The position numbers and the translations under genes are program-made. The notes under the pieces are model-generated. The model saw nothing but the letters and a program-made list of their open reading frames with translations. It was not told the origin of the DNA and searched no databases. Shown here piece by piece: positions 52,775 through 61,956 of a stretch of DNA of 64,000 nt (within the stretch, counting starts at the first letter, position 1; the number at the start of each line of letters is the position of its first letter). The DNA is from Rossellomorea vietnamensis (GTDB taxonomy: Bacteria > Bacillota > Bacilli > Bacillales > Bacillaceae_B), in assembly GCF_008180615.1 (NCBI RefSeq), contig NZ_VTEH01000020.1, positions 1 to 64,000 on the forward strand. The letters are read 5' to 3'.

Positions 52775-54004
52775 TCAATTTCGTTTTGTACTAAGGTGCA
52801 GTCCTGAAACCCGCTTCTCTCCAGTAAAGGTGAAGAATGCGACGGCACCTAGGGCGGAGGTGATAAAAAGAGTCGCTCCCATCGGAACTGCAGTCGACTC
52901 ATTGATGCCTACAAGCGGGGATACAATCGATCCCACAACAAGAGGAAGCATTCCTAAGACGGCACTGGCGCTTCCTGCGCGGTGGCCCTGATGTTCCATC
53001 GCCAGAGTGAAGGTGCTTGTCAGAACCATACCCATCGATGTCATATAAATGAAGATTGGAATAACGATTGCAGCCAGCGGGCCTTCAATAATTGTCATGA
53101 CGAGCAGGAAAGAAGTCGCACTGACAGCGATGATGACCGCTGCTCTTAGCAACTTTCTTTCCGGGATAATGCCGCCCAGCCTGCCAATGAGGAAACTGCC
53201 TGTTATAATCGCCAGGCCGTTAATCCCAAAGAGAATGCTGAATACCTGTGGAGATACCCCGTAGATTCCCTGGTACACAAACGGCGTTCCTGCAACATAG
53301 GCAAAACTTCCTCCATGAATCAATCCGATGGTCAGCACGTATCCGATAAAGGACCGGTCCACAAGCAAGCTGCCCATTGTCCTGACAGTACTTCCAAGAG
53401 TACTCGGAATCCGCTTTTCGGGCGGAAGAGTTTCCTTCAGCTTCAGGGCGATGACTCCTACAATCACAAATCCAAGAAATCCAAGAAAATAAAATATGGT
53501 ATTCCATGTTGAAAAAGGAAGAAGCAGTATAGCTCCGCCCGTTATCGGGGCAATCATCGGTGCAGTCGCATTGATGACCATCAGCAGAGCGAAGAATTTC
53601 GTTAACTCTCTTCCGCTGAACACATCCCGTACAACGGCACGTGAAAGCACTACTCCTGCCGACGCAGTGAAGCCCTGCAGAAAACGAGCAATAATAAGAA
53701 CTGTGATACTAGGTGCGACAGCACAAAGAATCGAAGCCAGGGCAAACAAAAAGATAAAGAGCAGCAATGGGCTCCTTCGCCCTTTTGCATCACTGATCGG
53801 GCCTACCACAATCTGACCGGCTGCAAGTCCGATCAGACAGCTTGTCAAACTGAGCTGGACCTGTGACGCCGTTGTCCCAAGGTCACTGGCTATGCCAGGA
53901 AAACTCGGCAAGTACATATCGATATTCAGCGGGCCGAGCACACCCAGCATTCCCAGTAGAAAAGCCAGGGCTATCCGTTCCTTGCCTGTTGGTTGTTGTA
54001 TCAT
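52775..54004 (-). CDS. Bcr/CflA-family multidrug efflux MFS transporter
   Basis: A 409-residue 12-helix drug:proton antiporter. Family signatures are LGPLNIDMYLPSFPGIA in the first helix, GPISDAKGRR in loop 2-3 and ARFLQGFTASAGVVLSRAVVRD in helix 4-5. The likely ATG at 54004 is 13 bases behind AAGGAAGG, a long spacing. It is a separate unit from the TetR-MFS operon, with its own terminator. Confidence 0.88.
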   Translation of the reverse strand: MIQQPTGKERIALAFLLGMLGVLGPLNIDMYLPSFPGIASDLGTTASQVQLSLTSCLIGLAAGQIVVGPISDAKGRRSPLLLFIFLFALASILCAVAPSITVLIIARFLQGFTASAGVVLSRAVVRDVFSGRELTKFFALLMVINATAPMIAPITGGAILLLPFSTWNTIFYFLGFLGFVIVGVIALKLKETLPPEKRIPSTLGSTVRTMGSLLVDRSFIGYVLTIGLIHGGSFAYVAGTPFVYQGIYGVSPQVFSILFGINGLAIITGSFLIGRLGGIIPERKLLRAAVIIAVSATSFLLVMTIIEGPLAAIVIPIFIYMTSMGMVLTSTFTLAMEHQGHRAGSASAVLGMLPLVVGSIVSPLVGINESTAVPMGATLFITSALGAVAFFTFTGEKRVSGLHLSTKRN

Positions 54005-54212
54005 GCTTGTTAAACTTCCTTCCTTTAATACACTTTCAAAGTATAAAACTCTTATACTTAAATTTCCAATAAGTTCAATTGATTCTAGCAAAAACCTATT
54101 CATAGGACAATCAATTTGTCTTTATATATATGATTAACTTTGTTCTGGTCCTTTCGTGTGCTTGTTTCCACGCAATTGCGCTTGGGAATAGGGAATACAA
54201 GGAGGTTGAAGA

Positions 54213-54926
54213 ATGATTATACTTAGCTTTTTTCTTATCGTATTATTTGTGGGTGTCCACTTTTTTGTTAAGTACTTTACCAGTTTGATGGAGCAGCCTC
54301 GGAAACCGCTTCTTTCCATTTCCAGCGGAGCATCCATCGCATATGTGACCGTGCACTTATTCCCTGAATTTCAAAAGTTCCAAAAGGAATTCAACCTGTC
54401 ATGGGACATACCGGAGAGATTTCACGACTATAGCTTGTACCTGATTGCCACCATCGGCTTCCTTGCCTTTTACTCTATCAACCATTTCGTCAAACGTGGC
54501 AATCAAAATGGGGAAAATCCTAGTTTTCTCATATTCAGCATCCATATCGGAGCATTTGTCATTTACAATTCCTTTATTGGGTATTATCTTATCAAAGGGG
54601 TGAAGCAGGAGCCGAAGCACTTGGTCATTTTTTCAGCAGCCTTCTTATTGCATCTCATGGTCAACGATGTCGGCTTACGGCTCGATCATAAAAAACGCTA
54701 TGACCCGGAAGGTTCGACGGTTCTAGCCCTATCTCTCGTCGGAGGCTGGTTGTTAGGATGTTTCGTCACCCTCCCCACACCTGTCTTTGCCCTCTGGTTC
54801 AGCTGGCTTGCAGGCGGAATCCTTCTCAATACAATAAAAGAAGAACTGCCTAGTGAACGCAAGAGCAGGCTTCTTCCGTTTGTTCTCGGAATCGTTTTGG
54901 CTTCAGCGTTATTTGTCCTCTTATAG
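54213..54926 (+). CDS. ZIP-like multi-pass membrane protein
   Basis: A 237-residue membrane protein with about eight hydrophobic segments. SGASIAYVTVHLFPEF resembles the ZIP metal-transporter helix with a His-x-x-x-Glu core, and AGGILLNTIKEELPSER resembles the last ZIP helix. The classical HNxxEG and HExxH motifs are not evident (HLMVND occupies a similar place). It may be a divergent ZIP homologue not transporting metal. AAGGAGG precedes the ATG. Confidence 0.6.
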   Translation: MIILSFFLIVLFVGVHFFVKYFTSLMEQPRKPLLSISSGASIAYVTVHLFPEFQKFQKEFNLSWDIPERFHDYSLYLIATIGFLAFYSINHFVKRGNQNGENPSFLIFSIHIGAFVIYNSFIGYYLIKGVKQEPKHLVIFSAAFLLHLMVNDVGLRLDHKKRYDPEGSTVLALSLVGGWLLGCFVTLPTPVFALWFSWLAGGILLNTIKEELPSERKSRLLPFVLGIVLASALFVLL

Positions 54927-55026
54927 CAAACTTTTTTTAGAAATCCGGTAGAATAGGATGTTATCTTCCAGTAGTCATATTAAATAGCAGCAAAGTTAAG
55001 AGGACCCTATAGCAGACAACCAAAAA

Positions 55027-55054
55027 CGGACCAGGCTTTTGCAGCAGGTCCGTT
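55027..55054. terminator. Terminator between the ZIP-like gene and queG
   Basis: ACGGACC / GGTCCGT (55027-55033, 55048-55054) has A and T runs on both sides and can act in either direction. Confidence 0.7.
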
Positions 55055-55055
55055 T

Positions 55056-56192
55056 TCAAGTAGCCGACAGCATCTCCAGCCCCTTATAAATTTCAGAAAT
55101 CACTTCTTCATCCTTCTCTTTTTCAAGAAGCCTTTGCAGAGCTTCTTCCGCTTCCTTGCCGCCTATCTTCCCTGCTGCCCAGGCAGCTGTGCCTCTGATG
55201 ACAGGTCTTACATCGTTCTCCATCACAGAGATCAGTTCAGATATCGCAGCTTCATCTTTATAATGAGCCAGGGCAATGATGGCATTCCGTTGAATCGGCT
55301 TCTTCCCTCTCCATGAACCGGATACGTGCCCATACTTCTCTTTAAAATCCCTGTTGCTTATCGTCAGCAAAGGTTTCAGCAGCGGCTTGGCGATTTCAGG
55401 ATCCGGTTCCATTTCCCAATGGTTATGGAAGTCCTTCCCTTTGTTTTCAGGACAAACTGTCTGGCACGTATCACAGCCATACAGCCTGTTGCCAAGTTTG
55501 GTTCGAAATTCATCAGGCAGAAACCCTTTCGTCTGGGTCAGGAAGGCAATGCATCGCTGGGCATTGAGCTGTCCGCCTTCGATAAGTGCACCCGTCGGAC
55601 AAACATCCACACACTTATTGCATGTACCGCAATTCTCTTCGATCGGCTCATCAGGAGCAAAAGGCAAATTAGTGATCATTTCACCAAGGTAGACATAAGA
55701 GCCAAACTCCGGTGTGATAATGGCGCAATTTTTTCCGCTCCAGCCAATTCCCGCACGTTCGGCAACAGCCCGGTCGACAAGTTCACCGGTATCCACCATG
55801 GATTTGAACTGAGCTTGAGGAACCTTAGAACGGATATAGTCTTCAAGCTTCGCCAAGCGGTCTCTTAGCACGGCATGGTAGTCTGTGCCCCAAGAGGCTC
55901 TGCAAAAAATGCCCCTGCGCTCTCCTCTCTTGCTTTGAGGAGCATCTTTCATCCGTGAAGGATAGGCAAGAGCAATTGCGATGATAGATTTCGGTCCGTC
56001 GAAAATCAATGAGGGATCGACTCGTTTTTCGATATCTTTTTCCTCAAACCCTGACTGATAACCAAGCATCTCCTGGCGCAGCAGGCGGTTCTTCATTTCC
56101 GAAAAAGTATCCGCTGTCGTAAACCCGATCTTATCAATACCGATTTCCTTGCTGTATTCAATGATATCCTGCTTCAGCCCATCAAAATCCAT
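55056..56192 (-). CDS. queG: Epoxyqueuosine reductase QueG
   Basis: A 378-residue cobalamin- and iron-sulfur-dependent enzyme that reduces epoxyqueuosine to queuosine in tRNA. General acid Asp134 lies in MVDTGELVDR. Two [4Fe-4S] clusters use Cys188/191/194 (CGTCNKCVDVCP) with Cys247, and Cys240/243 with Cys198 in the usual crossed pattern. The C-terminal part (about 300-378) is HEAT-like repeats that bind the tRNA anticodon stem. It is yhbA in B. subtilis. AAGGAGG precedes the ATG. Confidence 0.95.
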   Translation of the reverse strand: MDFDGLKQDIIEYSKEIGIDKIGFTTADTFSEMKNRLLRQEMLGYQSGFEEKDIEKRVDPSLIFDGPKSIIAIALAYPSRMKDAPQSKRGERRGIFCRASWGTDYHAVLRDRLAKLEDYIRSKVPQAQFKSMVDTGELVDRAVAERAGIGWSGKNCAIITPEFGSYVYLGEMITNLPFAPDEPIEENCGTCNKCVDVCPTGALIEGGQLNAQRCIAFLTQTKGFLPDEFRTKLGNRLYGCDTCQTVCPENKGKDFHNHWEMEPDPEIAKPLLKPLLTISNRDFKEKYGHVSGSWRGKKPIQRNAIIALAHYKDEAAISELISVMENDVRPVIRGTAAWAAGKIGGKEAEEALQRLLEKEKDEEVISEIYKGLEMLSAT

Positions 56193-56334
56193 TGCTCTCT
56201 CCTCCTTTCTATTTAGTTTAGCTTACATATATGGTTTGATTATTTATTATAAATGTACATGACGAATTCGCTTATATGAAATATGACCGTGTACTATGAT
56301 AAACTATTTTAAAATAAATGTGGAGGGAAAATAA

Positions 56335-57006
56335 GTGGAAATTACGATAAGCCCTGCAATTACAGAGAAAATAGATGGATTTAAAATTGGATTTATTCAA
56401 TATAAGGATATCGAAGTCGGAGCTTCCCCGCAAATGCTGAAAGGAAGGCTTCAACTCTTTCAAGAATCCATCTTCTTCGACCTGCAGCAAAAAGGCGTCA
56501 CCGAGATAGACGGCGTCGCCCAATGGAGAAAGATTTTCAAGACTGCCGGAAAAGATCCCAACCGCTACCGGCATTCGGCTGAGGCATTATTTCGCCGTAT
56601 TCAAAAGCAGAACTACCTGCAGACAATCAATTCGGCCATCGATCTCAACAACTTCTTTTCTCTTCAATACGAAGTACCGATCGGCATCTATAACCTTGAT
56701 AATCTGCAAGGGGAAAACATTGAATTAAGACTTGGAGAACCAGGTGAAACCTACATTGGCCTGAATGGCCGGGAAAACTCCCTTGAAAACCTGATTGTAG
56801 CAAGCGACAACAGCGGTCCCTTCGGCAGCCCGTTTGTTGACTCCTCCCGGGCTCCCGTTGAAGAGGAAACAAAGAACGCAGTACAAATTATTTTCCTCAA
56901 GCCTTCCCTCTCAGTCGAGGAAAGCGAAAAGCTGACAAAATCGCTGATGGATATGTTTGTTTCGATTCATGGTGGAGAAGGAACTTTTACTGTGGATGAG
57001 AATTAA
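56335..57006 (+). CDS. B3/4 (phenylalanyl-tRNA-synthetase-beta-like) domain protein, GTG start
   Basis: A 223-residue stand-alone B3/4 domain: WRKIFKTAGKDPNRYRHSAEALFRR and NSAIDLNNFFSLQYEVPIGIYNLD are the family signatures. Such proteins are proposed to edit or bind aminoacyl-tRNA, but their role is unproven. The GTG at 56335 follows GGAGGG. It is divergent from queG and has its own terminator. Confidence 0.87.
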   Translation: MEITISPAITEKIDGFKIGFIQYKDIEVGASPQMLKGRLQLFQESIFFDLQQKGVTEIDGVAQWRKIFKTAGKDPNRYRHSAEALFRRIQKQNYLQTINSAIDLNNFFSLQYEVPIGIYNLDNLQGENIELRLGEPGETYIGLNGRENSLENLIVASDNSGPFGSPFVDSSRAPVEEETKNAVQIIFLKPSLSVEESEKLTKSLMDMFVSIHGGEGTFTVDEN

Positions 57007-57011
57007 TAGAA

Positions 57012-57041
57012 AAAGCAGAGATCATATGCGGTCTCTGCTTT
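57012..57041 (+). terminator. Intrinsic terminator of the B3/4 gene
   Basis: A perfect 10-bp stem AAAGCAGAGA / TCTCTGCTTT (57012-57021, 57032-57041); the U tract is provided by the stem's own 3' end. Confidence 0.75.
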
Positions 57042-57088
57042 ATGAATTACCATCTTTTCGCTAAAAATAATTGCTGCTGTAAATGCAT

Positions 57089-57209
57089 TGGATTTCCGCT
57101 CCAGCCGTGCGACTCCGCGGGGCGGGCGGTGAGCCTCCTCGGCTTTGCCTGCGGGGTCTCACCTGTCCCGCTAGTCCCGCAGGAGATCACACAACTTCCA
57201 CTCCAATCC
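57089..57209. repeat. GC-rich palindromic repeat, copy 3
   Basis: The best-preserved full copy: GGATTTCCGCTCCAGCCGTG at the left, GGGCGGGCGGTGAGCCTCCT inside, CTAGTCCCGCAGGAGATCAC and CTTCCACTCCAATCC at the right. The ends are imperfect inverted repeats. It lies just past the B3/4 gene terminator. Confidence 0.93.
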
Positions 57210-57345
57210 CTTTACGTAAAGGGGTTGAGGTGAAAAAACATTACTACCAACAAACCTTTAGAAGTGAACCATTTTATATAATCGTTTTCAAAGGTGACAT
57301 ATGGTTCTTAACCTTACATTCTGGTATCAATTCTCTCAGACTATT
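57210..57345. other. Intergenic, nothing recognised
   Basis: CCTTTACGTAAAGG at the edge of the repeat forms a small palindrome. No gene was found. Confidence 0.4.
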
Positions 57346-58209
57346 TTATAACACCCAGTTATTCAACCTCGCTAAATTCTCTTCCAGAAATACAGCATTT
57401 TTTTCAATACCTCTGCGTTTACACCAGCCGATACTATTGAACGCATCAGCAAATCGGTAGAAAGGCAGTACACTTTCTAGATCAATCAATGGCCTGATGC
57501 TGGTATATCCCTCTTTATATGCCTTATACAAGTGATCATCCTCACTTAAAAAATCGCGGTGCAGTTTAGTAAAATCCACTTCTGTAGAACCAAATCTTAC
57601 ACTTTCAAAATCAATAATTCCTGAAACTTCATCATTATTGACTATAATATTTGCCGGACGAAAGTCCATGTGAACAAAGCTTGGTCCGTCTGGAGCAGGG
57701 AGCTGCTTTTTCATCTCTTCAAATTTCTCAATGGACTTTCGATATAATTCTTCATCTACTATGCCCTTTACATCTTGGGCAAAACTATAGAATTGTTCTT
57801 CGATAAATTGAGACCAGTTCGAAAACTCATTTTTTATGCCCTCTAACTCTTCATCTGCGGGTGGACTGACAGAGTGCATTTCTGCATGAAGAACCCCAAC
57901 CTGATATGCAACTGATGGTGAAACCCTGGATGTCAGCGGCTTTCCCTTTAATTCAGATAGCAGGAATGCACCGGCACACTCCTCATCACCCCTCCAAAAG
58001 TCCAGCAATTCCGGAATGGCTACTCTTCCGTTTAATATCTTATAGGCTTCTAATTCCCGCTGAAACTTAACCTTGGAAAAAGGCATCTTCAAATAAACGT
58101 TTTCACCATTGGTTAAAGTACACCTATAAACAGTTGAACTAAAGGAGTCTTCAACCTCATTGGTTGATAGTACCTGTATCCCGAACTGTTGAATGATAGA
58201 ATTTAACAT
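57346..58209 (-). CDS. APH-like phosphotransferase
   Basis: A 287-residue aminoglycoside-phosphotransferase-fold protein. The catalytic loop is HMDFRPANI (His180, Asp182, Asn187) and the metal Asp200 lies in GIIDFES. The ATG at 58209 is preferred over the TTG just before; AAAGGGGT lies eight bases upstream. The substrate is unknown. It has low sequence resemblance to the other two kinase-like genes here and sits in an accessory block. Confidence 0.82.
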   Translation of the reverse strand: MLNSIIQQFGIQVLSTNEVEDSFSSTVYRCTLTNGENVYLKMPFSKVKFQRELEAYKILNGRVAIPELLDFWRGDEECAGAFLLSELKGKPLTSRVSPSVAYQVGVLHAEMHSVSPPADEELEGIKNEFSNWSQFIEEQFYSFAQDVKGIVDEELYRKSIEKFEEMKKQLPAPDGPSFVHMDFRPANIIVNNDEVSGIIDFESVRFGSTEVDFTKLHRDFLSEDDHLYKAYKEGYTSIRPLIDLESVLPFYRFADAFNSIGWCKRRGIEKNAVFLEENLARLNNWVL

Positions 58210-58488
58210 CAAGCTTTACCCCTTTTATTCGTCTCATTTAAAAACTCACCGTTGAATTATTCTTTCTATTTCTAATTGATCCATTGGAGCATTTCCTCAC
58301 TAGCCTCCCGATAGAGGAACAAAGAAAGCTGATTTCCATTTACCATATTAACTAAATATAACAACAGCGATAACCCTGCTAGTTAAGAGAATTAAATACT
58401 TTTTTGGAACTACTAGATGATTTTCTCTATTGCGTCACAACTAACTTATTAAGCAAAAAGTTTATTCTTGAATTACCATATTAATGTA
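58210..58488. other. Intergenic, nothing recognised
   Basis: Very AT-rich sequence with no supported frame or clear terminator. Confidence 0.4.
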
Positions 58489-58938
58489 TCAGATGTCATT
58501 CACAGAATGATGTATAGTCACAATTGGTTCATAATTACTCAAAACTTCAAGGAGATTCACTGAATCAACAAAAACATAATCAGTTATTTCAGCTCCAAAA
58601 CCTGGTCCTGCGCCCTTACTCAAATACCATTTTTCAAATTCAGAGTTTTCCATTGTGTATAACGGCCATAATTCCTTTCGACCATACTGCCCGGGATTTC
58701 TTGAATCTACATATTTAAGGTTATTTATCTCAGAACGATGACATTCATCAGAAAATCTTAGGGAAAGAACTCCTTCATTAAATGTGAAGCAAACATATTT
58801 ATCTAAGAGTTTTTTATCTTTAATAATTTGATATATAATTTTGACTTTGGGGAATATGTATTCAAGCTTTTCAAATTCTAACACTTCCCCAATTTCCTCA
58901 CTTGGACGCCAGTAATGCATAGTGCTTCGACTCTTCAT
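58489..58938 (-). CDS. Hypothetical protein
   Basis: A 149-residue soluble protein I do not recognise. It has an aromatic-rich middle (VCFTFNEGVLSLRFSDECHR, then GRKELWPLYTM) and a C-terminal half with FGAEITDYVFVDSVNLLEVLS. The ATG at 58938 follows AAGGTGGG at spacing five; a TTG directly before it is less likely. It stands alone, AT-richer than its neighbours, and may be recently acquired. Confidence 0.65.
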   Translation of the reverse strand: MKSRSTMHYWRPSEEIGEVLEFEKLEYIFPKVKIIYQIIKDKKLLDKYVCFTFNEGVLSLRFSDECHRSEINNLKYVDSRNPGQYGRKELWPLYTMENSEFEKWYLSKGAGPGFGAEITDYVFVDSVNLLEVLSNYEPIVTIHHSVNDI

Positions 58939-59197
58939 CAAATCCCACCTTACATAATCAGTGATTCATCTATTTTATAGTTAGTCTACCTTATAATGGA
59001 TTTCCAAGATAGACAAAAAGCTGCCCCTTGAGCACTTGAAACACTATATACAGATTACGTCATTACTCTTATAGATTTTTTGAGATAATGCTCTATCTCC
59101 TTTCGATTCATTTAATATATGTTAACTCCTTATAAAAATGGGGAACTAGTATAGAGGAAGGTTTATCAGAGAAGTAAATGAAAAAGGAGTGGAATTT

Positions 59198-60088
59198 ATG
59201 AATCAAAATCAATTGGATCGTATGAAGAATGGAAAAGGATTTATTGCCGCGCTGGACCAGAGCGGCGGCAGCACACCAAAAGCACTGGAAGCTTATGGCG
59301 TTATGGGAGATGCGTATTCGAATGAAGATGAGATGTTTGAACAGGTGCACACGATGCGCACAAGAATCATCACATCTCCTGCATTCAGTTCAGAGCATAT
59401 CCTTGGAGTCATTTTATTCGAGCAGACGATGGACAGCAAAGTAGAGGGGCAATATACAGCGGATTATCTGGCTGACCAAAACATTGTTCCCTTCTTAAAA
59501 GTGGATAAAGGACTAGCTCAAACAGAAAACGGCGTCCAGCTCATGAAGCCGAATCCAGATTTAGACGAGACCCTTCGCCGTGCGAATGAACGCAACATTT
59601 TTGGCACCAAAATGCGTTCAGTCGTCCATGAACCGAATCAAGAAGGAATCAAAGCTGTCGTGGACCAGCAATTCGAAGTCGGCAATAAAATCATCGCAGC
59701 AGATTTAGTTCCTATCATTGAACCGGAAGTTAATATCAACAGTGAGAAAAAGGAAGAATGTGAAGAAATTCTGCAGAAGGAGATCCTGCAGCAGCTGAAT
59801 GATCTGTCTGAAGACGAAAATGTAATGCTGAAGCTCACCATTCCGACAAAGGCCAATGCCTACAAGGAATTGGTCGAGCATCCGCGCGTAGTAAGGGTCG
59901 TGGCCCTTTCCGGCGGATACTCTCGTGATGAAGCAAACGAGAAATTGAAAAAAAACGACGGAATGATTGCAAGCTTCTCCCGTGCACTTGCAGAAGAGTT
60001 GAGATTCAATCAAACCTCCCAGGATTTCGACGAAGCTATGAAGAGTGCCATTGAATCGATTTATGATGCATCTGTTAATAAAAAATAG
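59198..60088 (+). CDS. fda: Class I fructose-bisphosphate aldolase
   Basis: A 296-residue metal-independent aldolase that cleaves fructose-1,6-bisphosphate through a Schiff base. Lys212 in MLKLTIPTKAN and Glu175 in PIIEPEVN coincide with the active-site positions I recall for the staphylococcal enzyme, which has the same length. The ATG at 59198 has AAGGAG eight bases upstream. Most Bacillus species rely on class II FbaA, so this is probably a supplementary enzyme. Confidence 0.93.
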   Translation: MNQNQLDRMKNGKGFIAALDQSGGSTPKALEAYGVMGDAYSNEDEMFEQVHTMRTRIITSPAFSSEHILGVILFEQTMDSKVEGQYTADYLADQNIVPFLKVDKGLAQTENGVQLMKPNPDLDETLRRANERNIFGTKMRSVVHEPNQEGIKAVVDQQFEVGNKIIAADLVPIIEPEVNINSEKKEECEEILQKEILQQLNDLSEDENVMLKLTIPTKANAYKELVEHPRVVRVVALSGGYSRDEANEKLKKNDGMIASFSRALAEELRFNQTSQDFDEAMKSAIESIYDASVNKK

Positions 60089-60098
60089 AATGGTTTTG

Positions 60099-60133
60099 CC
60101 CCCTGCTTCCGTTTGAGGTTGGGGGTTTTTTTT
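60099..60133 (+). terminator. Probable terminator of the aldolase gene
   Basis: CCCCC and GGGGG pair around a long, weakly structured loop, followed by eight T. Confidence 0.6.
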
Positions 60134-60230
60134 AATAGATAGCTGAATGTCTACTGCTTTGCCTCCTGCTTGTTATATATAAAATTAGACTATGTAATGT
60201 AGAGAAGGTTCTCTCCTGCTAAATAAAGAA

Positions 60231-60764
60231 TTATTCCTCACTTTTACTTATGACCCATTTAACAGCTTCTAAAAGGTTTTCAGCAACATAGTCTGGTTCA
60301 ATTGCTGCCCATTTATCCCTGTGTTGATTTAGAGAACTATATCCCCACCCTGTAAGAACTAATATTTTTGTCGCTCCCACAGAATGAGCTGCCAACATAT
60401 CAGTTGAACCAACGTCACCAATAAATACAGTTTTGGTTAAGTCTATATTATATTTTTCAGATGCCGCCAAAAGCATTCCCGGTTTTGGTTTATGACAATT
60501 GCAGGTATCAACTGAACCATGAGGACAAATAAAGGCATCATCAAAATCATATGATTGAAATTCCTTGTAAAAATCTTCGAGAGTTGCTTCACCTCTGCTA
60601 ATTCTATGTTGATTAGTACAAGCAAAAATTTTAATATTATTTTCCTTTAAAATTTGTAGTGCAGCTCTACTGAAGGAATATGGGGAGAAATCCTTCGGGT
60701 GGATAAAGTGTCCATTACCACCGATAGTTCCATCACGGTCAACAAAAACTGCTTCAATGTTCAT
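60231..60764 (-). CDS. HAD-IIIA phosphatase, GmhB-like
   Basis: A 177-residue HAD-superfamily phosphatase. Nucleophile Asp9 and acid Asp11 lie in VDRDGT; Thr50-Asn51 follow in FACTNQHR; Lys in CHKPKPGM; the last acidic pair in FIGDVGSTDM. A zinc site Cys80-x-His82 ... Cys88-x-Cys90 is typical of the GmhB (heptose bisphosphatase) and histidinol phosphatase branch. The substrate is unknown; Gram-positive relatives act on various sugar phosphates. GGATACTA or a farther GGAGG precedes the ATG. Confidence 0.85.
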   Translation of the reverse strand: MNIEAVFVDRDGTIGGNGHFIHPKDFSPYSFSRAALQILKENNIKIFACTNQHRISRGEATLEDFYKEFQSYDFDDAFICPHGSVDTCNCHKPKPGMLLAASEKYNIDLTKTVFIGDVGSTDMLAAHSVGATKILVLTGWGYSSLNQHRDKWAAIEPDYVAENLLEAVKWVISKSEE

Positions 60765-60844
60765 TAGTATCCTGTTCCTCCTTTTATAATTCTTCCCAGC
60801 ATAACTAAACTGCTACAGAAATAGTTAAACAGCCTGCTTTCATC

Positions 60845-60998
60845 TCCCAAAATCCCTGGCACGGAGAATTTTTATCTTGTTTGTCACGATACATTGGTAC
60901 CACTCCCATTCCAGAATAGTCTTCTGCTCGAAGAAAGACGAATCAATGATAACAAATTCATTGAACTTAAAGCTGCCTTCTGAGGTACAGGAAGCAAG
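60845..60998 (-). pseudogene. Open frame continuing in-frame past the SDR stop, possible gene remnant
   Basis: After the SDR TAA, the same frame runs on for 50 codons with no start codon near a ribosome binding site. The text (FKFNEFVIIDSSFFEQ, then KTILEWEWYQCIV and LRARDFGR) looks like the C-terminus of a soluble protein rather than noise. It may be the tail of a decayed gene or the result of a stop gained in a longer ancestor. I do not recognise the family. Confidence 0.3.
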
Positions 60999-61817
60999 TT
61001 ATCCTTCAAACGGCAAAGGCTGAGATCCATCTTCATCCGTAAAGCCATACTTCCTTGCCAATTCAGCGACCATAACTGCTTCACCAGAAATACTAGATAT
61101 CTGGGAATCTGATGCTAATGCTGCAACAGCGCGACCTACATAAGCGGTGGTTTCCGTTGTGCCATCTTCCGGCCCATAACCTGAATCAATAACTCTTTCT
61201 GTACGCATCCAACCTGGACAGACAGCAACCGCTGAAACGTTAAACTCCTTCAGTTCTTTTGCCATCCCCATTGTCATTCGATTAATGGCATTCATGGCTA
61301 AATCGTAATATAAATTGCCTGCCACTCTATCTTTCATAAAGAAAGTGACATTTACAATCAACCCATTACGGTGCTGTGCCATCAGCGGTGCAGCATAACG
61401 AGTAGTCAGCAGGTAAGCCTGCGGCCCGGCAACCATCATAGCATCCCAATGCTCCAGTGGGCGCTGCCAGAAAAGCCGTCCTTCTCCTGGGGGCAGCGAA
61501 CTTTCAGAACCTCCAAATACACTATTGACGAGAATATCAATCCGTCCGTGTTCCCTTTCAATTTGATCAAACAGGTTTCTCACCTCTTCGTCATTTGTAT
61601 GGTCACACCGTATTGCGATGCCTTTGCCGCCCCGTGAAGTAACGCCGGCAGCGGTTTCCTCAATCGTTTCTGGTCGATTATCGGTTGTCGCTCCCTTTAC
61701 ACTCCGACCTGTCACATATACTGTTGCTCCTGCCCTGCCCAACTCGAGAGCAATTCCCCTGCCTGCTCCACGTGATGCACCTGTCACAACAGCAATCTTT
61801 CCTTGCAATAGTTCCAT
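60999..61817 (-). CDS. SDR-family protein with an altered active site
   Basis: A 272-residue SDR resembling the DHRS1-like branch: cofactor loop TGASRGAGRGIA, NSVFGG in place of NNAG, and CPGWMRTE near the C-terminus. The catalytic motif Tyr-x3-Lys is replaced by YYDLAMN (Met at the lysine position), and the Ser of the triad is not evident in VNVTFFMKD. It may use different chemistry or only bind the cofactor. GGAGGAG lies five bases before the ATG. Confidence 0.82.
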   Translation of the reverse strand: MELLQGKIAVVTGASRGAGRGIALELGRAGATVYVTGRSVKGATTDNRPETIEETAAGVTSRGGKGIAIRCDHTNDEEVRNLFDQIEREHGRIDILVNSVFGGSESSLPPGEGRLFWQRPLEHWDAMMVAGPQAYLLTTRYAAPLMAQHRNGLIVNVTFFMKDRVAGNLYYDLAMNAINRMTMGMAKELKEFNVSAVAVCPGWMRTERVIDSGYGPEDGTTETTAYVGRAVAALASDSQISSISGEAVMVAELARKYGFTDEDGSQPLPFEG

Positions 61818-61956
61818 TTATACTCCTCCACATCCACCCCTAAAAGGGTCACTACATTTAACAATATTCAACACAAATAGGCACTAATCCTTTAGGATAG
61901 GTGCCATGAGTAAATAAACTGTGTTGTAAGGGATAAGCCTTTGTATAAAATCTCTT

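Noticed and set aside
57083..57460. Frames running through the 120-bp palindromic repeat
   Set aside because: They consist of translated repeat; the same text appears at the other copies in both orientations without conserved starts.
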